This document shows positions 27,289-42,400 of a DNA stretch of 64,000 nt, in pieces (the stretch's first letter is position 1; every line of letters begins with the position of its first letter). The translations under genes and the position numbers were made by a program. The DNA is taken from the NCBI RefSeq assembly GCF_041296385.1, contig NC_091014.1, positions 53,338,078 to 53,402,077 of the forward strand. The letters are read 5' to 3'. Under the pieces are notes generated by a model. That model was given only the letters and a program-made list of their open reading frames with translations. It had not been told where the DNA came from and did no database searches. The DNA comes from Aphelocoma coerulescens (lineage: Eukaryota > Chordata > Aves > Passeriformes > Corvidae).

Positions 27289-30200
27289 CTCATTTCATTC
27301 AAGGCATCTCAATCTCTGGGAAACACTATAGCGAGCAAGGCAATTGAAGCCAGTTTCTTCCTCTTGGGACAGTGTGCAGGCATCTGGCAAATCTCTTTAT
27401 CCTTCTCCAGGGCAAGGGGAGCTTACACAGTCAGTGCTACATGGATTTCTTAAATCTGTCCACTCCCAGTCTACTTCTTAGGGCTTGCTGGATGAGAACT
27501 CTCTGCTAGCTCAGCTAGGAGCATTAGCCCTTCACAGTCTAGTGTCTGTTGTCAGCATCACCTTTTGTGCTGTAGGCAATTCTTACCACCTCCCCAGGTG
27601 AGTGCAATATTGAATATGCTAAGTTGCTTCAAGGTAGTTCAGGCTGTCCAGGGTTCAAGTAATCATTATAATTTAAATCATCATTTCAACAGTAGGCCTT
27701 CTTAGTAAAGGCTAAAATCTAATCATGAAAATGAGTAACAATCATCTTTAACAGAGCATTTCAAAATCAGGTGATGCATTTGTGTGCATTCACTTAGGTG
27801 GTTTTAACTCTGTGCAGAGGCTCTGCTTTACCAATCACAAACCTCTTCAGTTACTGATACTACACAAGCAGCTTCATAGGGGACACAACAAGCCCTTCCT
27901 TGCCCCAGACCCCTCTGTCCTTGAGGAAATTCAAACCTTACAGTTATTTCTAGACATTAAAGATTAAAAATGTTCAAAATGATAGTTTTTTGTTTGGCAA
28001 AGTGAAAGAGATGTTCTTAGATTGACATGAAAACAAAAAAATGCCTTTGCTTTGTTAGCTGAGCTCAGGAACCACCTCTTGCTTTCTCCTTCCCACCCCA
28101 CAGCATCATTCACCACTGGGGAATGGCAGTGGCACTCAGAGCACTCATGCTGCTGGAGGAAAGGGCACTCTGCCAGAAAAATTTTCGTATCCTCCACAGG
28201 GCTGTTCTGCAGCATGCAGAAAATAATTTCAGAGCATCCCAGGGAAAGTGGCCACTGAAGATGCTGAAAAATGCACTTTATTCCAGTCAAGAGACATTAG
28301 TGCCAGCAAGAAAATACTGTACATACCCAGAATAAATGAGAAGCTATTACCATAGAAGTAAAGAGAAGAGAAGCTTTTGTCTCAAATAGACTGTTTAAGA
28401 AAAAAAAAGCATCCTGCATCATTACTGGCACTTGGAAGTACACAGTCAAAAAGCCAATACTGCTTGCTGGAAAAGCCCAATGTAACAGTTTAAATCCACA
28501 TACATCTGAAATATTTTTGAAATTAATAAATGGATTTCTATTTAGTTAAAGTATGAATATTATTCTCATAGGCACAGCATAATTTAAAAATACTTGTCAT
28601 AATATCACAAAATGATTGCATCTGATTTGCTTTCTCCTGTGAGTCAGACCAGTGCCTTGTTATGCACTGGTATCTCGCATCAGCAGGTTGCAGTGTGACA
28701 AGGGCAGATCACTGCCCACAAGGACTCTTTGTCATGTCTCCTAGTGAAAAGGAGCCATAAAACTTTTAGAAAAGAGACATCATTGCATTCCTCCACAGGC
28801 AGGGAATGATGCCTGTTTCAGACACGCTCCTGCATCCCAAAGAAGAAATATTCCGAACAGTAATAAATGACTGAAGGGTTATTTCAAGCCAGCATAATTA
28901 ATTAGCTCAGAGGCTGAATGCATCCCCAGTTGGCCCTAGGAGGTAGAGGAAGGATATAAAGGTGGCATTCCCACTTGCACAGTTAGTCTTCAGTGTAATC
29001 TTGTCATTGCGTTGCAAGGCAGTGCTCACGAGAGTGGTGTAGGAGATAAAACTCACAGGTGGAGAGGGAGAGGAAAGCATACGTGACTCCTGAAGCCAGC
29101 AGCTGCTCTGCCTGCAAATCTGCACCTTGATAAGCTACTGTTTAGTATGCTGTGGGCTGGGTAAGCACTTTCTGGGACATAGGTGAGGCCAACATCAAGC
29201 CTGAGACTGTGCCAAGGTCAGTGTGGCATGCTGCGACAATTGAGACTGTTGTGCTGAGACTTTTTGAGGATTTCTTTTTTTTTTTTTTTTGTAGGTGAAT
29301 AGCTGTTCTGGGAAACAAAAACCAAATCCTCATTAAATCTGTAGGCACTTTTGCTGACAGCAGCTCCCATTTAACTCTCAGCCCTCTTTCCCCTATTCTG
29401 ATACCCTCAGGCTTCCCTTAAGAGATGAATGTTTCATTGCGCTCCAGTGACAGGCCCTCAATCCCACAGCTGTCACCAGTTGGTGGAGCAGCTCCACCTC
29501 TGCCAAATCACACACTCCACCCTGGAGGTTACAAAACTCCATCTGAAGGAGCCTGTGAGAGAGGAGCAGCTCGAAGGTTTCTGCTGAGGCCACTGTTAGT
29601 GTGTTGTCTAAAGCTTTTTGCATTTATAAAATATGACCCCTGTGAAAGGTATGTCTGATGAGGATTTGGCCTCCCTTCTCCCTAAACTAAAAGGTGCCTG
29701 AAATAAATCAAAGTAATGCTCATTTACAGGGCAGGACACAGGGATCGAATGATACATAAAAGATGAAGAGCAAACAAGCACAAAGATAATTATCCTGATT
29801 CTAGCCCCCGTCTTCATTTTCTGTTAAAGCAACAAGGCAGATGTAGTGGCACAAAAAAAAACCCCTACAGCCAGCCTGTTCTTCTGCAGCACACACAGTT
29901 TTCCCCTTCTCATGTAAAACTACTGGCAAATATTTTTGTTCAACATTAATCTTTCTCCATGACCCAATTTCTACCTCCTCCACAATTTAGGATATTTTGG
30001 CAGATGCCTGTAATTTTTATGAATTAAAGTAAATGTCAGAAGGAAATCTGCTCCTCCCATTCCTCTCAAAAAGCTGGAAATAAAACCCCATGTCTAAGGT
30101 TATAAAGCTCAACTCTCAATTTTGGAAAATTGCTAGAACAAGTTTGCTTAGCAGCTCTACATTAAAAAATGTTTTCAGAAGAGTTTCTGAATTTTCTCAA

Positions 30201-32790
30201 ACTAAATCAAAGACCAACACAAGCTATATCCCAATATCGTTTTTGCAAATGCTTTTTCCCCATAGCAGCCTCAGTCTGCACACTCATTTTAGCACCAGTG
30301 CCTTAATATTTTATACCTTTTCAGATAGATTTGTTACTGTAGAATTCTTGAAACAGAATTTTTGAAGTCAAGCTGGTTGCAAGCTGAACTAACTATTGCA
30401 TTGATCCCAAACCTCAAGAAGGGTAAGGAAAGAAAACTATTTCATGGTTGGAGGTGCAAAACTGCAGAAACAGGTAACTTCATACCCATTCTTAGGAGTC
30501 TCATGGGGTAGAGATGGACTCTCTTTCATCGGCCTCACTTTTTTTCTTTTTCTAGTTTTCCTCCAAGCCAGTTATTGCTCCACAAAATGCAAGGAAGATG
30601 GCTTTCCCCAACTGGACAAGAACCCTGTATGCCTTGACTGTTTGTCCCTTACAGGAAGCAGTTTTCTCACTATGAGTACTTTCTGAGATCCATAGCAGTC
30701 CCCTTCTGGTGCGTGCAAATTATTCCCATGGCCTGACTTCAGCTCCTTTTTGTTATGAGCGATAAAAGACTTAGCAATGGGGAAAAGAAGAAATGTTAAA
30801 AGAAATAAATGTTTCCCCGGACAATGTGATGGGACAATAGGGCACTGAGCCAACCAAGTATTACACCTCTGCAAGTTACTTGGGGGGTTTTTCTTCCCTT
30901 CTGTCCTTAACATAGTGACCCTTGTATGCAGCCCTTGCTTTGGAGCTCTTGGAGGACCTGACCAGTTTGGGGTCCCTCAAGACACTACAGGGGAACAAAC
31001 TATTAGAGAAATGACATATCTTTTTCCTACATAACTGTAGAACATACATAACTTCTAAAAGCTTTCACAGAACAGAGATCACATTTTGAAATACAACACA
31101 TTTTGAAATTCTCAGTCTGCAATACCAGATGAAGACTTCTAGTCTCAAGATTAATTACGTTAATGGTCTAAGCAAAACTAATCTCCTCTAACCCAGACAA
31201 ATTAGTGTTTCTTTGTGGCTCATTAATCCCTGCTTCTTCATCTGAAGAGGCCATGTTGCAGAGTACCAATATATGCAAAAGAACAGCATGCCAGGAATAT
31301 CTCAGATTGGAAGTGCTGAAAACAGCAGAAGCATTACCTGGTTTGATCTAGACATCTAGTAGCATTTTGTGCTCTATCCACCTTTCATTTATCCATGACT
31401 CCCCCCTGCCAGTTGAAAGAAGCCTGGAGTATACCACCAAATGTTGTGATCTTCTGCAATCCCATTGAGAACAGAAACAGAAATTTAATGAAAAGCCATG
31501 TACTGCACCTTTCATCAGAGAAAGCTGCTGCCACCATGACAAAGGAAGAAGGAGCCACCATCTGTAAATCTAATGACTTTACCACTGACATTCATTCATT
31601 AATAATAGCTAAGGATCATCTTGCTGACAGACCTTTATGTATGGTTTCAGTCAAAGGAGACAACTGAAGAAACTTTTTCTTGACCCTTTCAGCCTTTCTT
31701 CAGAGGTTGGACTGCCCTATCCCTGCCAGCTCACCCAGGTACAACTGCTTGAGCAAAGGAGCAGCCCAGCACTGAGCTCAGGTTCACCTCCAGCCAACTG
31801 CTGCCTACAAATGTGCCTGGGTTATACTCCTCAGCTGTCAATACCAATGCAAGCAACAAGCATGGGACTACAAAGTTCAGTATAATTAAGTTACACTTGT
31901 GGTAATTCTCGATTTAAAATGACTTTACTCCTCTCTCAAGGTGTTTGATCCCTGAGGCCTGAAATCCTCAGTGTGGGTGCCACTGCTTGCAAATCAATTG
32001 TTACTGTCAGATATTAGATTGATTCCTGTGGTGCAGTGCCTATGAGCAGCAGAAGCAAAAGTGCCAATTTCAATTACTAAGCAAAACAGAAGATTTCTTT
32101 GTGATTAGATGTCAAGAGGAAGATTACCTCTAGCTACATTCTGGGGAAGAAAAAAATCCAATGTCCTTACTTTGCAAAAAAGGACAGAAATGTATACAGA
32201 TTTCTACACTAGATATATCCAGCTATATTGTTTGTTTTTCCACATTATTGAAATAAATGATAAATATGCATATAAAGACATAATATATATATACACTATA
32301 TATGCCCACAGAGTTATGCCATAACATACCCATCTGAATGAATTCAGACCAGAGATAGAAGTGTAACAGGGTGATTTTCCCTTGAACTCCCCTGTGCTAC
32401 ACAAATATTGGTGAATCAACCACATTCCTTTAATGCCCTCCATCATCTCTGGGCTATCACTGGCATCATTGAATTTAGCCTGACAAAACACTTCCATGTG
32501 GGAAGTATATCTCATTGTCTACCCTGGAGATGAGGGGAGCTGAAAGAATAGGTCCAAGAACCTGGGTGTCCTTTGGCAAAGAGGAGAACCATGTCTAAAT
32601 CTTCAGGCCTCTGATGTCACCCTCTCTCAAAGGTCAACCCACACTAGAAGAACCACATCATCTCCTGGCAAAGAACTGAAGAAAAATTTCTTTTTTTCCC
32701 CATGTTTTGGCCACTTCTCCCACTGACGTTTTTTCAGCCCTAGCTGTGCCAACAATGATGACCTTCCCTTCAGAGCCTTCTTTCCCAATC
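27289..32790. other. Non-coding DNA, nothing recognised
   Basis: No gene or known mobile element was recognised. It holds a T16 run at 29275-29290 and short TA-rich stretches around 32283-32302. Confidence 0.6.
29275..29290. repeat. T16 homopolymer
   Basis: An unbroken run of 16 T's between gaggatttc and gtagg; no poly-A signal is found at a suitable distance on the minus strand. Confidence 0.9.
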
Positions 32791-33400
32791 TCTGTGCTCA
32801 ATGGACTGTGTTACCCCATGCAACACACCGACTGCTGCAATGAGCCGTCAGCAATCAGCCAGCCCTGACAATGGCAGTGACAATGCCATCCTCCAGAGGA
32901 GGGGACAGCAGCAGTACAGGCTGGAACAAAGCCTCCCTGCCTTGGGCCCAGTGGGAACTGTTTTCATTGACATGTGCAGACGTGGCACAGGGCTGTTCAG
33001 CTCCCTGTTCCTCTGGGCCTGCCCGGCCTGCAGCCGGGACGTGACTACCACCCACACAGGCCTGGCTTCCGCAGAGGTGACAGCTACCAGGACACCTGTG
33101 GAGACCGCTGCGCCTCGGCGTTCCTGTCACAGATATTTCCTGTCTGTGGTTTAATCTACCTGGGGTACGCCTGTATGGGCTGCAGCTGGGCTTCCTCCCA
33201 CTGCCTAGAGAAATCTCAGCTGCGTTACAGTGGGCAGATTGATGCGGTGTGAGGCGGCGGTGCTGGAGTCACCTGTGGCTTACTGACCACAGCGCACCAA
33301 CCACGCGCGCCAGGAGCGGTACGTGGCCAAGGAGCAGAGTGCAGACACTGCAGTGGGGATGCCCTCGAGGTTCTTGACATGGTGACATCTGCAGTCCCTG
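32791..33400. other. CpG-rich patch, possible decayed CpG island or retrocopy
   Basis: This segment stands out from AT-rich, CpG-poor surroundings. Between about 33100 and 33370 there are roughly 18 CpG dinucleotides, with clusters such as ctgcgcctcggcg, gaggcggcgg and cacgcgcgccaggagcggta. Several frames stay open on both strands (for example 117 codons plus from 32801 and 127 codons minus ending at 33225), but I recognise no protein and none has convincing splice sites. It could be an isolated CpG island, a decayed retrocopy of a GC-rich mRNA, or a first exon of an unrecognised transcript. Confidence 0.4.
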
Positions 33401-36400
33401 TCCTTGGCTCACACATCACACCAAAAGCTTTTTCTATCATCTCCCGCTTCTTGGGAGGAAGGGAGACTGTTCCTGCACCTAAGCTGTGGTACTGGTGTGA
33501 GTGGGCTAAGCAGAAAGATCCAAGAAAGGCTGCAGGGCGTGATGCAGGGAAGAAGACCCACTCAATTTCATGTTTTCTCTTCTGTGGAAGGGGAGGTGGG
33601 GAAAGCAAGAGAAAAGCAGGCTGGATATGCTTCAGCTCTTATTAAGAGAAAGGATACTCCAGGCTGCTTTCAGCAGCTTCTGATTCAGCTCAGAGCACAG
33701 CTGCAGGGGACACAAAGCAGTGCTGTGAAGGGCAACATCTGAGGCACAAGAGATACAGAATACAATCTGTACATCTTCAGACTTTCTCTTACTCTACACT
33801 CCCCTAGCCCTCCTTCTCCAGTTTAGTCAATATATTCCTGGCTAGAAGCCGGTGCATGGGAGGAAAAGGAGAATTTTTTTTCTCCCTGCAGTATGACTTC
33901 CTTTTTAAAAATAACATTTCTTTTTTGGTCTAGCAACATCAACAAGGTACACTGTTAATAACACACATAGGAAAAACCATTATTTTCATGCCATTTCACA
34001 CCCTTGTGCTGGTCCATGTACCATTGTACAGTTGTTGAAGAACTGCTGAACAGAGTTGAAGTTATTTCTGAGATTGTTAAAGCAAAAGGAACATTTTCCT
34101 GAATCCACTTTGCAGAAAAATTACATGCAGGAAATTAATTTAGAGATCTAGAGAAATCTGCAATTAGACAGTTTTTCCATTGAATGTAAAACTCAGCTAA
34201 GATTGTTTACAAACTCCACTGCTTCTTGGGCAGAGCGCAGCAGTCCCCGGTCAAGGGAGAAGGGTTCAGCAAGAGCTCCCCAAATTCACAGGCAGTGCTA
34301 GAGAACACATAACCAATTTAGACCCAAGTGGTTCAGTTACTGGAATTTGACATTAACTGTCTGCAAGAGTGCAGCTGGAACAACTGCCATCTCTCTAAAC
34401 CAAGAGGCAGGGCTTTTATGGTTTGGGAACATGAGTCCCTCTTCCATAGCCCAGCACCACCAGCCTAAGGAACAATTTTTGGATAGAGTCTTGAATGAGG
34501 CTTTGCTGTTGTCCAGAGTTTGCTCTGTGGAAAGCTAAGCAGGTGAGGATGAGACAAGTTAGATAAGTGCCAGATGCCCTGAAAAATTCTACCTTTGAGG
34601 TCTGCAGTCAGTATTACAAAAATTTGGAGACATTGGCAAGTGCTTAAAGAACCCCATTTCCTAAGTTGATCTGAAGTCACGCTTTATGTCAGCCTATCAT
34701 CAAGGATTCTTGCAAAACTGAACTTCTAGTCCAAATCACTTTTCAGATAGAGCCTGAGGAAAAAGCTATTGCAAAAAGCAAACAGTACAGTTGATATTAG
34801 GGTTTCCTTTCATCAAAACAGCTTTCAATTGCCAGGAATATGCTTTATTGGCCACATATGATGCAAACGAACAATCAAGAGAATGGACTTTGTTACTGAG
34901 GGGATTTAGAAGGCTTCAAAATTGGATGCAAAGCTAGTTAAAATCCTTACCACACAGGCATTGCCAATTCTCCACGCTGCATGCACACGTACACCAGTTG
35001 TGCAGTCGTAAGGGCCAACTGGCTGAGGGAGAGTATAAAATGGTATTCCACTTCTGCAGGCATGTTTACTTCAGAGGCACAATATGTTTTCCTGACAAGG
35101 AGGGATTATACTACACATGATTAGGAATATCTCATTGCAGCTCTCATAAGAACTGGTCTCTGACAACACCAGAGTTGTTTAATAGCACTTGACATATTAG
35201 AAGCACACACAGTATTAGCAAGAGTATAGCAGTCTTTGCTAAATAATCTGTGTAGCTTTATCAATGAGCAAACACTGCAGATGCACCAAAATCTTTATAC
35301 TACACGCTTCACATATGTGAGCAAGAATAATATTTTCAAATCCTCTCTCAGCTGTGACATCTTCTTGCAAGACGGACGTGCCTAATATTGGTGGAAAACA
35401 CTTTTGCCAAGGGAAAAGGCTCCTTCTCTGATAAGCCTGAGTTTTAATGGGGTGAACAATCCTCATTCATAGCATAGTCTGCACTTGTCCCCATCTATAT
35501 TAGTTTAACTGTTTGACATTGGGCAGTGTGTTTTTAGGAGCTCCCACTTTCAAGGTCATATAGCTTCAAGCAAACTCCATTAGGAGACATTTGCAAGGCT
35601 GAGTGAATCAGAATCCTTGCCTAAGGACCTGCACAGTTCCTGTTTGACATGCATGCACTGGTAGGTTCAAGACATGCACGATATAAAGGCAAAGTAGTCC
35701 ACTCTTTGCTTTCCCAATGTCACTGTGAAACGCTCCATTTAGCAAGACTGGAACATATTTCCTTTAGCCTAAGAGCAGCCTGAAGCCTGTGTCTACCCTA
35801 GAAGATTAGGATTTATTTGCTGGGACCACACAGGAAATATCCTCAGTTCATGATCCTTGTGATGGCCAGACTTGCTGTAGTAGCACTTCATATTGATAAA
35901 ATTAATATCTGCACTGGAATCCTTGATGCACTAAGAAGCAAATTTACCCACCTGACCTACAGCCAGCCAAAAATGAAAATATGGCAAAAGGATGTGAATA
36001 GGATACCATTCAGTGAAAGATGCAGCTTGTCAATACAAAGGCTCACTCAGTAATAACACTTCCTGGGTGAATATCATGAGTTGGAGTTCAGACTGGATGA
36101 AGATGATAGAAAATTTACAAAAAATTCAAATGTCTTTTTTAATCTCATTACAGAGATGACTCAGAGCATTCTGGCATGGGTTAAGAGATGCCCCAGCTTG
36201 AACTTTGCAACCAGGCAATTGACTAAACTGCATCAAAAACTGAATCATAAAATTTTCAAACTGCAGCTCTCTGGTTGTTTTGTAACACCAACCATCTAAT
36301 GGAGAGCTGCCCTTGGATCATCACAGGAGATGTGTTGGCTCATCACTGGCTTGGAAAGGGGCACTGTAAAGTGTACCAGAGGTTTATACCTGATCTACCC

Positions 36401-39400
36401 AGGCAAGTCAGCCAATGCCCTTACACAGAAGGTTAATAGCCTTTGGAAATGTTACCTTGCACACTGGAAGACACACTGATATTCTTGTGTGCAGTCAGAT
36501 GAGCTCACTCTGGCCTGGAATAACAAAGGAAAACTCCACCATGATGAGTGAGTGTGTGCCTGAGCCCACTCCTACCAAGTCAGGCTGAGAGCCCCAGCAC
36601 TGACCTTGCTGGTGCTACCAGTGAAGGGAAGCCCTTCCAGTTCAGATCCTAAAACTGTAAGACAGTGCCTGTAAGTCAAGAGAGTGAAACACTTCTGTAC
36701 TTGTGGGAATCATTATCCACAGGGAGAACAGCCTGCCCACCAGCTGACAGAGCACTGCCTGGGCAGTGTCACAGGAGCAAGGGCAACAGTACATTCTTCT
36801 CTGAGTCCACTGGCTGAGCAGCACTATAGCCCTTGCTTTCAGATTCTCCAGTCCCAGGGTGCATTGAATGCCATTCTGCCAGTAAGAATCCTCTAAGTTA
36901 ACAGAAGAATCCAGTTTCTCCTTTGCCTTGCCCTGCTGGCCTCGTCTTCCCCCCCCCCCCCCCCCCCCCCCCCCCGCTCAGTAATGCAGCAGGACACCCT
37001 TTGAAGACCAGGTGCTCCTTGACAGCCAGTGACAAGATTTACATTTCTATGGCACATTTCACACTAATAGATACCAAAGGATATTTCAAAAGGTCTTTCA
37101 CAGAGAAAGTCTCATACCTGAGTTAGGATAAAACACTGCAGCATGTAAGTATCTCACAGTAACTTTATGACAAGCAGCAGAGATGAGTGTTAAATAGCTA
37201 CAAAGGGAATTTGAAAGGATGAGTGCAGTTTCTCACATTGGTTCTGCCAGAACATCAGAACCAATATCATCCCAATTCTTACAAAGGGTGGCACAGAGGT
37301 CTCAGTAGCTACAAGATTTTCTGTCTCGGAAGATTATGTGTCCTGAGACAAAAATCATAGAGAAACTGGAATTAGTAATAAATCCAAAATAAATGAATTC
37401 CACTTACTGAGTCAGTCCTCTCCACAACCTATCATAAGCCTATGTCTTCCCTTCAGCACACCTTCATCAGCCTCGTAATGACTTGTTGTGAGATCCCAAC
37501 CCAGCTCAAGGCAACATGTCTGGAAGTAGAGGGCTAATCCTCTGCCGATGTACACCGACGAGATGTCACTGGAGTGACGAAGTGGGAGCAATTTACAGCA
37601 GCTGAGAATGTGTCCCATAAGGCAATCAGACTTAAAAAAAAATGTGATGGCAAGGGTCCTAAACATTTTCAAAACACTGCTGTCAGAACAAATCTCAGTG
37701 TACAAAACCCTTCTTTGAGAAGTTGTCAGAGACCCAGATGGGTTACTGGCTTATTCTGTCCTTCCTGGAACACTGTGCACTGTGCTCCTTTTCAATTATT
37801 ATTATTCCTGTACCCTAAACCCCCACTGTGAGGAATCTCTAGCATGACATCATCCCCAACACTGAGCTTAAGATTGGCCAAATATTTTTCTGAGCTTTCT
37901 TTCCCTCCCTGCCTTGGTAGCTAAAGCTTTAGCTTAAAACTTTTATTTTTAATTATGTCTGTAAAACAAGGAGTTTAAAACCAGACAGAAAAACAACCTG
38001 CAAAAGGCAATTAATAAAACACACCAGCAGTCCCAAAACTGTTCAGAACACTTCATTCAGCAATGCATTGAGACAGAACCACAGCAAAGCTACTAAATAA
38101 CATGTGACAAAATAAAACCCAGGAAAAGGCAAAATAATAACTTGTGGTTTTTAGCATCTTTTATCCAAAGTGCTTTGCAGTCATGTATGCATATTATATA
38201 GGGATCATTCATCTAGCTGAAATATAGCTGGCTTCACTTCAGAACTAAGTTGCATAACCACACATAATAAAACTATATGGCAAAGTCAGACAGAAGAAAA
38301 TGAAAAGCAACTCTTCTAGTTGGATTACAGAACAAATTCCAAGTCAGCAGAACACCACTCTCTCTGGGTGAAATTTAGAGGAACACTGAGGATTGCATTC
38401 AAACTCGTGGGGAAGATATCACGGCATCACTAACGACACAGCCTTTGGGTTTACCTCTAAATGAAAATATAGTACCTCTGGCAGCAAAATGTCTCTACTA
38501 GCATTAGAGAGGGCCCAGGTAATACCCACTGAGTGGTCAACATTCATTTCTGAATCACCTGCATTTCCTCAAAGGCCTCCCAGCTTAGCATCCAACTCTG
38601 AAGCCCGGTGAAGATTAATATTTCTCAACAGCCAGTACAAGCATAGCCTGAGCACAAAACTGCTTCTAACACTTCTGTTAGGCCAGGAGCACTCAGTAGA
38701 GTTTCAGAGAGAGGCCAGTCAGGCTACAGGACATGATTGCTTTTACTCTAAATACTGTGGTTAACAGTATGATGGGAATAAAGTCCCTCATATGCCAGTG
38801 TGATTGTGTGGAGAAGGTGGGACTGTATTTCTAGCTGTGGATCACATTAGCTAGTTAAGGTGCATGACCCTCTCTAGCTTCTGGAGCTTTGAGTTCAGCA
38901 CAAAGATTGCTGACAGGCCACCACACTTGTCCAAAACCACAATGCTAATTGTTGTTATCCATATAGAAATTTTCTGTTACGTTCTCCATCACAAAATGCA
39001 CATTACAGGCAGGAGCCTTGCTCTTAGGTGGCTCTTCATTTTCCTCACTGCCTTCAAGTGCCCAGCTCTCACATATTTGCATCACAAAAAATTTCACATA
39101 TTCAAGTGACCAGCATTTTATTCAGAAACCTTTGATGATGGATGTCTGGGGGGAGTCAGCTCTGCTCAAAAGCCCTAATTCTGGTGATTTGCCATTTCAA
39201 GCCTCAAAGTGCATTGAGTTGTAAGTGGTTCCCATGTAGAGGTTTTCCTTTGCAAATAAAGGCTAAAAACATTTGTGTAACACCACCTGTGATACTGCAG
39301 AACCTAAATCTATTTCACAGAGCAAGGGTACTAGCCCTGCATCGGGAATTTCCTTTGTCTTCCAATACACTGCAATTCTAATGGCCTCTCACAGCACTGG

Positions 39401-42400
39401 AGCCAGAACTCCTCTTACAGGTAGCCCCTTGCCTCTTTACACTTCCAGCAGGCTCAGAAGATTGCAGAAACATGAGACGGTAGAAACACAAAGTATTATT
39501 CATCCTTCCTCCCAACCAGAGATTTGCCAGGCAAGCCACTTTGCACATCCTTTTTTCCCTGAGAAAGTTGCATCGCTAGTGGCAAGAAGTAAATGGAATA
39601 CCTGGGCTGGTGTTTCATCACGACACTTCTGTCTGTTGAGGAACTGGCTCACAGTGAGGTGCATCCCCTGCTGAAGCAATATCACTTTCTGCCACCTTCG
39701 TCTCTGTCCTTGCCTCCTCCAGCCTCACAGCACAATTATGGGACAGCTGCAGGTATACTTGCTCTCCTTTCTTCACACAGTCTGTTTCTCTTCCTCATTC
39801 ACAGATATATCAGTAAGGTGACTGTGTTCTGTGGTTAAAATTGTATCCCCTGATATTTTAAACCTGTAGTCAAAGTAGATTTGACTAGTCTGAATTCACC
39901 TTTGAAGAATAAATAGGAACATGGAAAGATGCTGGAATAAAAGCTACTGCAATCAAAGACTGGAGATCTCCAGCTATGTCTTGAGAGACTTGATCTGGAT
40001 ATAAGAGAGCCCTTCCAATTCAAGGAAGCACAACTGCTGTGTGACTCCTTCACCTCCAAGTCCTCTTATAATTTCTCATCTCCATGTAGGTTTTCTTGTT
40101 CCTAAAAGCCATTCCTTTCCAAGCTATTTACTATGGCATACCATCCCGAACACAGAAAATACCTCCTCAACCAGGGAGCTTACTGGGACAGACACAAGTC
40201 AGTCAGCATCAACTGATAAGGAATAATTCAATACGGTCTATTCTGCAGTCTCTGGCCCTGGGACACTAATCCAGAGGCTAATAAAGCAGTAATCCCTTGC
40301 TGATCCACAGGCTCTGTTTCCCACATCATTACTCCAGGTTATATCTGCTCTCACCACCCTAAATATCCTTTCCCTCCCTTCTTCCCCACCTCGCACTCTC
40401 CTCACTAGCATGACATCATTACAGCCACCTTTCAGGACCCACAAATGGAGCCATTGACGCTCAGTTATTTCAGCCTTCCCTCCTGAGCTACTGCTGTCCC
40501 AAAGCACAGGCTATTTGGTTGGCTTTTGAGCTGGCGGGGTTTAGCTTGTCTCAGAAATGCCCCTGGTACCCCAGCACGGAAGCTGCTTCTGGTTCCCAGG
40601 GAGCTGCTGAGAGACAGTAAAAATAAGGTTCCACCTCCAAGAAGGGTTCCTCCCCTGCCCTTTCCCAGGCACCCCAACCTGCCCCTGAAAGGGAGATGTA
40701 CAAATTGCCCAACCCAGGGTGCTGGTTGCAACCTTATAATCTCCATTTACTCTATCAACTGCTCGCTCATCTGTAACAGGAAGCTCTAAGCCTTGTCATG
40801 GATCAGCCAACCCCCAGGCCAGTTCATCTTCCTGTAAACATCTCTGGCAGGCACAAGGAAGGAGGGAGCAAGGGAAAGAGACATGCAGGTCCCTGGCAAA
40901 GCATGGCTCTACTGTCCCAGGTCAAGCCCTTCACACAGTTTGGTCTCCCTGTGGCACTACCAGATGCTACAGAGAAGGTAAATAATGCAAAAGCATCCAT
41001 CTTCTGTGTTAGTCTTATCAGGCTCCTAGGAAATAGGAAGTGCCCGAGGACCTGAAGTATAATGTCGGTAAATACCACGTATTCTGAAATATCTGGATTT
41101 TCTCAGTCAGCTCTCACATGTCCAGCACAAATGGATCTTGCAGAGGCTTAGCTTTCAGTGGTGTGCTGGGACAGGAAGTTAGTTTTACAGCATGCTTTTA
41201 CTTAGCAATGATCTGGAGCTTGATTCCAAGCTTGCCATCTTTTAATTTAATCAGATGTCCTTTGAATAAGGTGCTGTATTTTAGGCATGCCAAAGAGGCT
41301 GACATAGGGAGAGCTGCAGTGCCGTTTCTCTCTCACTTTTGGAAAAGCTCACCACTAGAATTTAACCTGAGACATAAGAGCCAAAGAGCAAAGACAATGG
41401 AGCTTTAAAAGGATACAGGAGAAGAGATACCAAATGCTCCCAACATCCATCAATGTGTAAGCACAAATTATTTGCTTTCAGCAGGAGTCTCAGGGTCAAA
41501 CACTTTTACTAGCAGTGAGTACAAGGGTTACAGAGTACATTACTATGTTGCAGGGTAGGCTTTTCTGAGCTCTCTTCCTTGATTTTGGGGTTAAGAAAGG
41601 CTCCTCATCTTTCATATGGTTTTAACTTTACTCTGATTTTTAAAAACAAAGCAGCACTCAAAGTGATCTGTGTGCTTCAAATCACAAACAAATGCACGAG
41701 ACAATAGAGCCACAGCAGTTGCCCTAGTTGGTAAAGTGCTATTTAAAGAGGATTAAAGCTGACTGCAGTCCTCATTTTCCATCTGCCCCTCCTACATCAC
41801 TTTCTTCTTCCCATCTCTCCACGTGATAAGGAAAAAGGACGCACTATAAAAATCAACAAGTTAGGATGTTTCAGCTGCTTCTTTCCTGACAACTAAGAAG
41901 GAGTAGAAATGCAAAAGCAAGTACACAAGTTATCAGCCTGTCCTTCCTGACAATTCACTGCAGCTCTCAAACAACACATATCCCCCCATCGTCCCATGCC
42001 CCATGCGGGTAAGGAGACACCATATCCCTTCTGGCCCAGAAGCGAGCCTAGGAAGAAGCTTGATGACCTGGGTCAACCTGGGAGTACAGACATCTGATGC
42101 AAAGGGAAGGGACATCACAACATCTCACGGCTCTTGAAATAAACAGAACAAAAACTTCAAAACGCCCCCACGCCCCAAGTTGCCACCTCTTTGATATGTT
42201 CTGTGCCTGCTAACCTGCCTGTAAACACTGTGCTTACAAAGCAGGTGGGCAATTCATCAGCCAGCTGCATCCTCCCATGTGCCACTATTTCCTTTTGTCC
42301 TGCAATGAGGAGAATTTGCCAGCTCTCTCACCTCTCTGACAAGCACACAGGACCCTCACGGCTCCATCCACAGAGCTCCTGCCTACCTGTTGGCCCTCAC

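Noticed and set aside
30530..30686. Cys-rich exon-like stretch CSTKCKEDGFPQLDKNPVCL after tttttctag
   Set aside because: There is an acceptor-like sequence, but no donor, no known domain and no partner exon.
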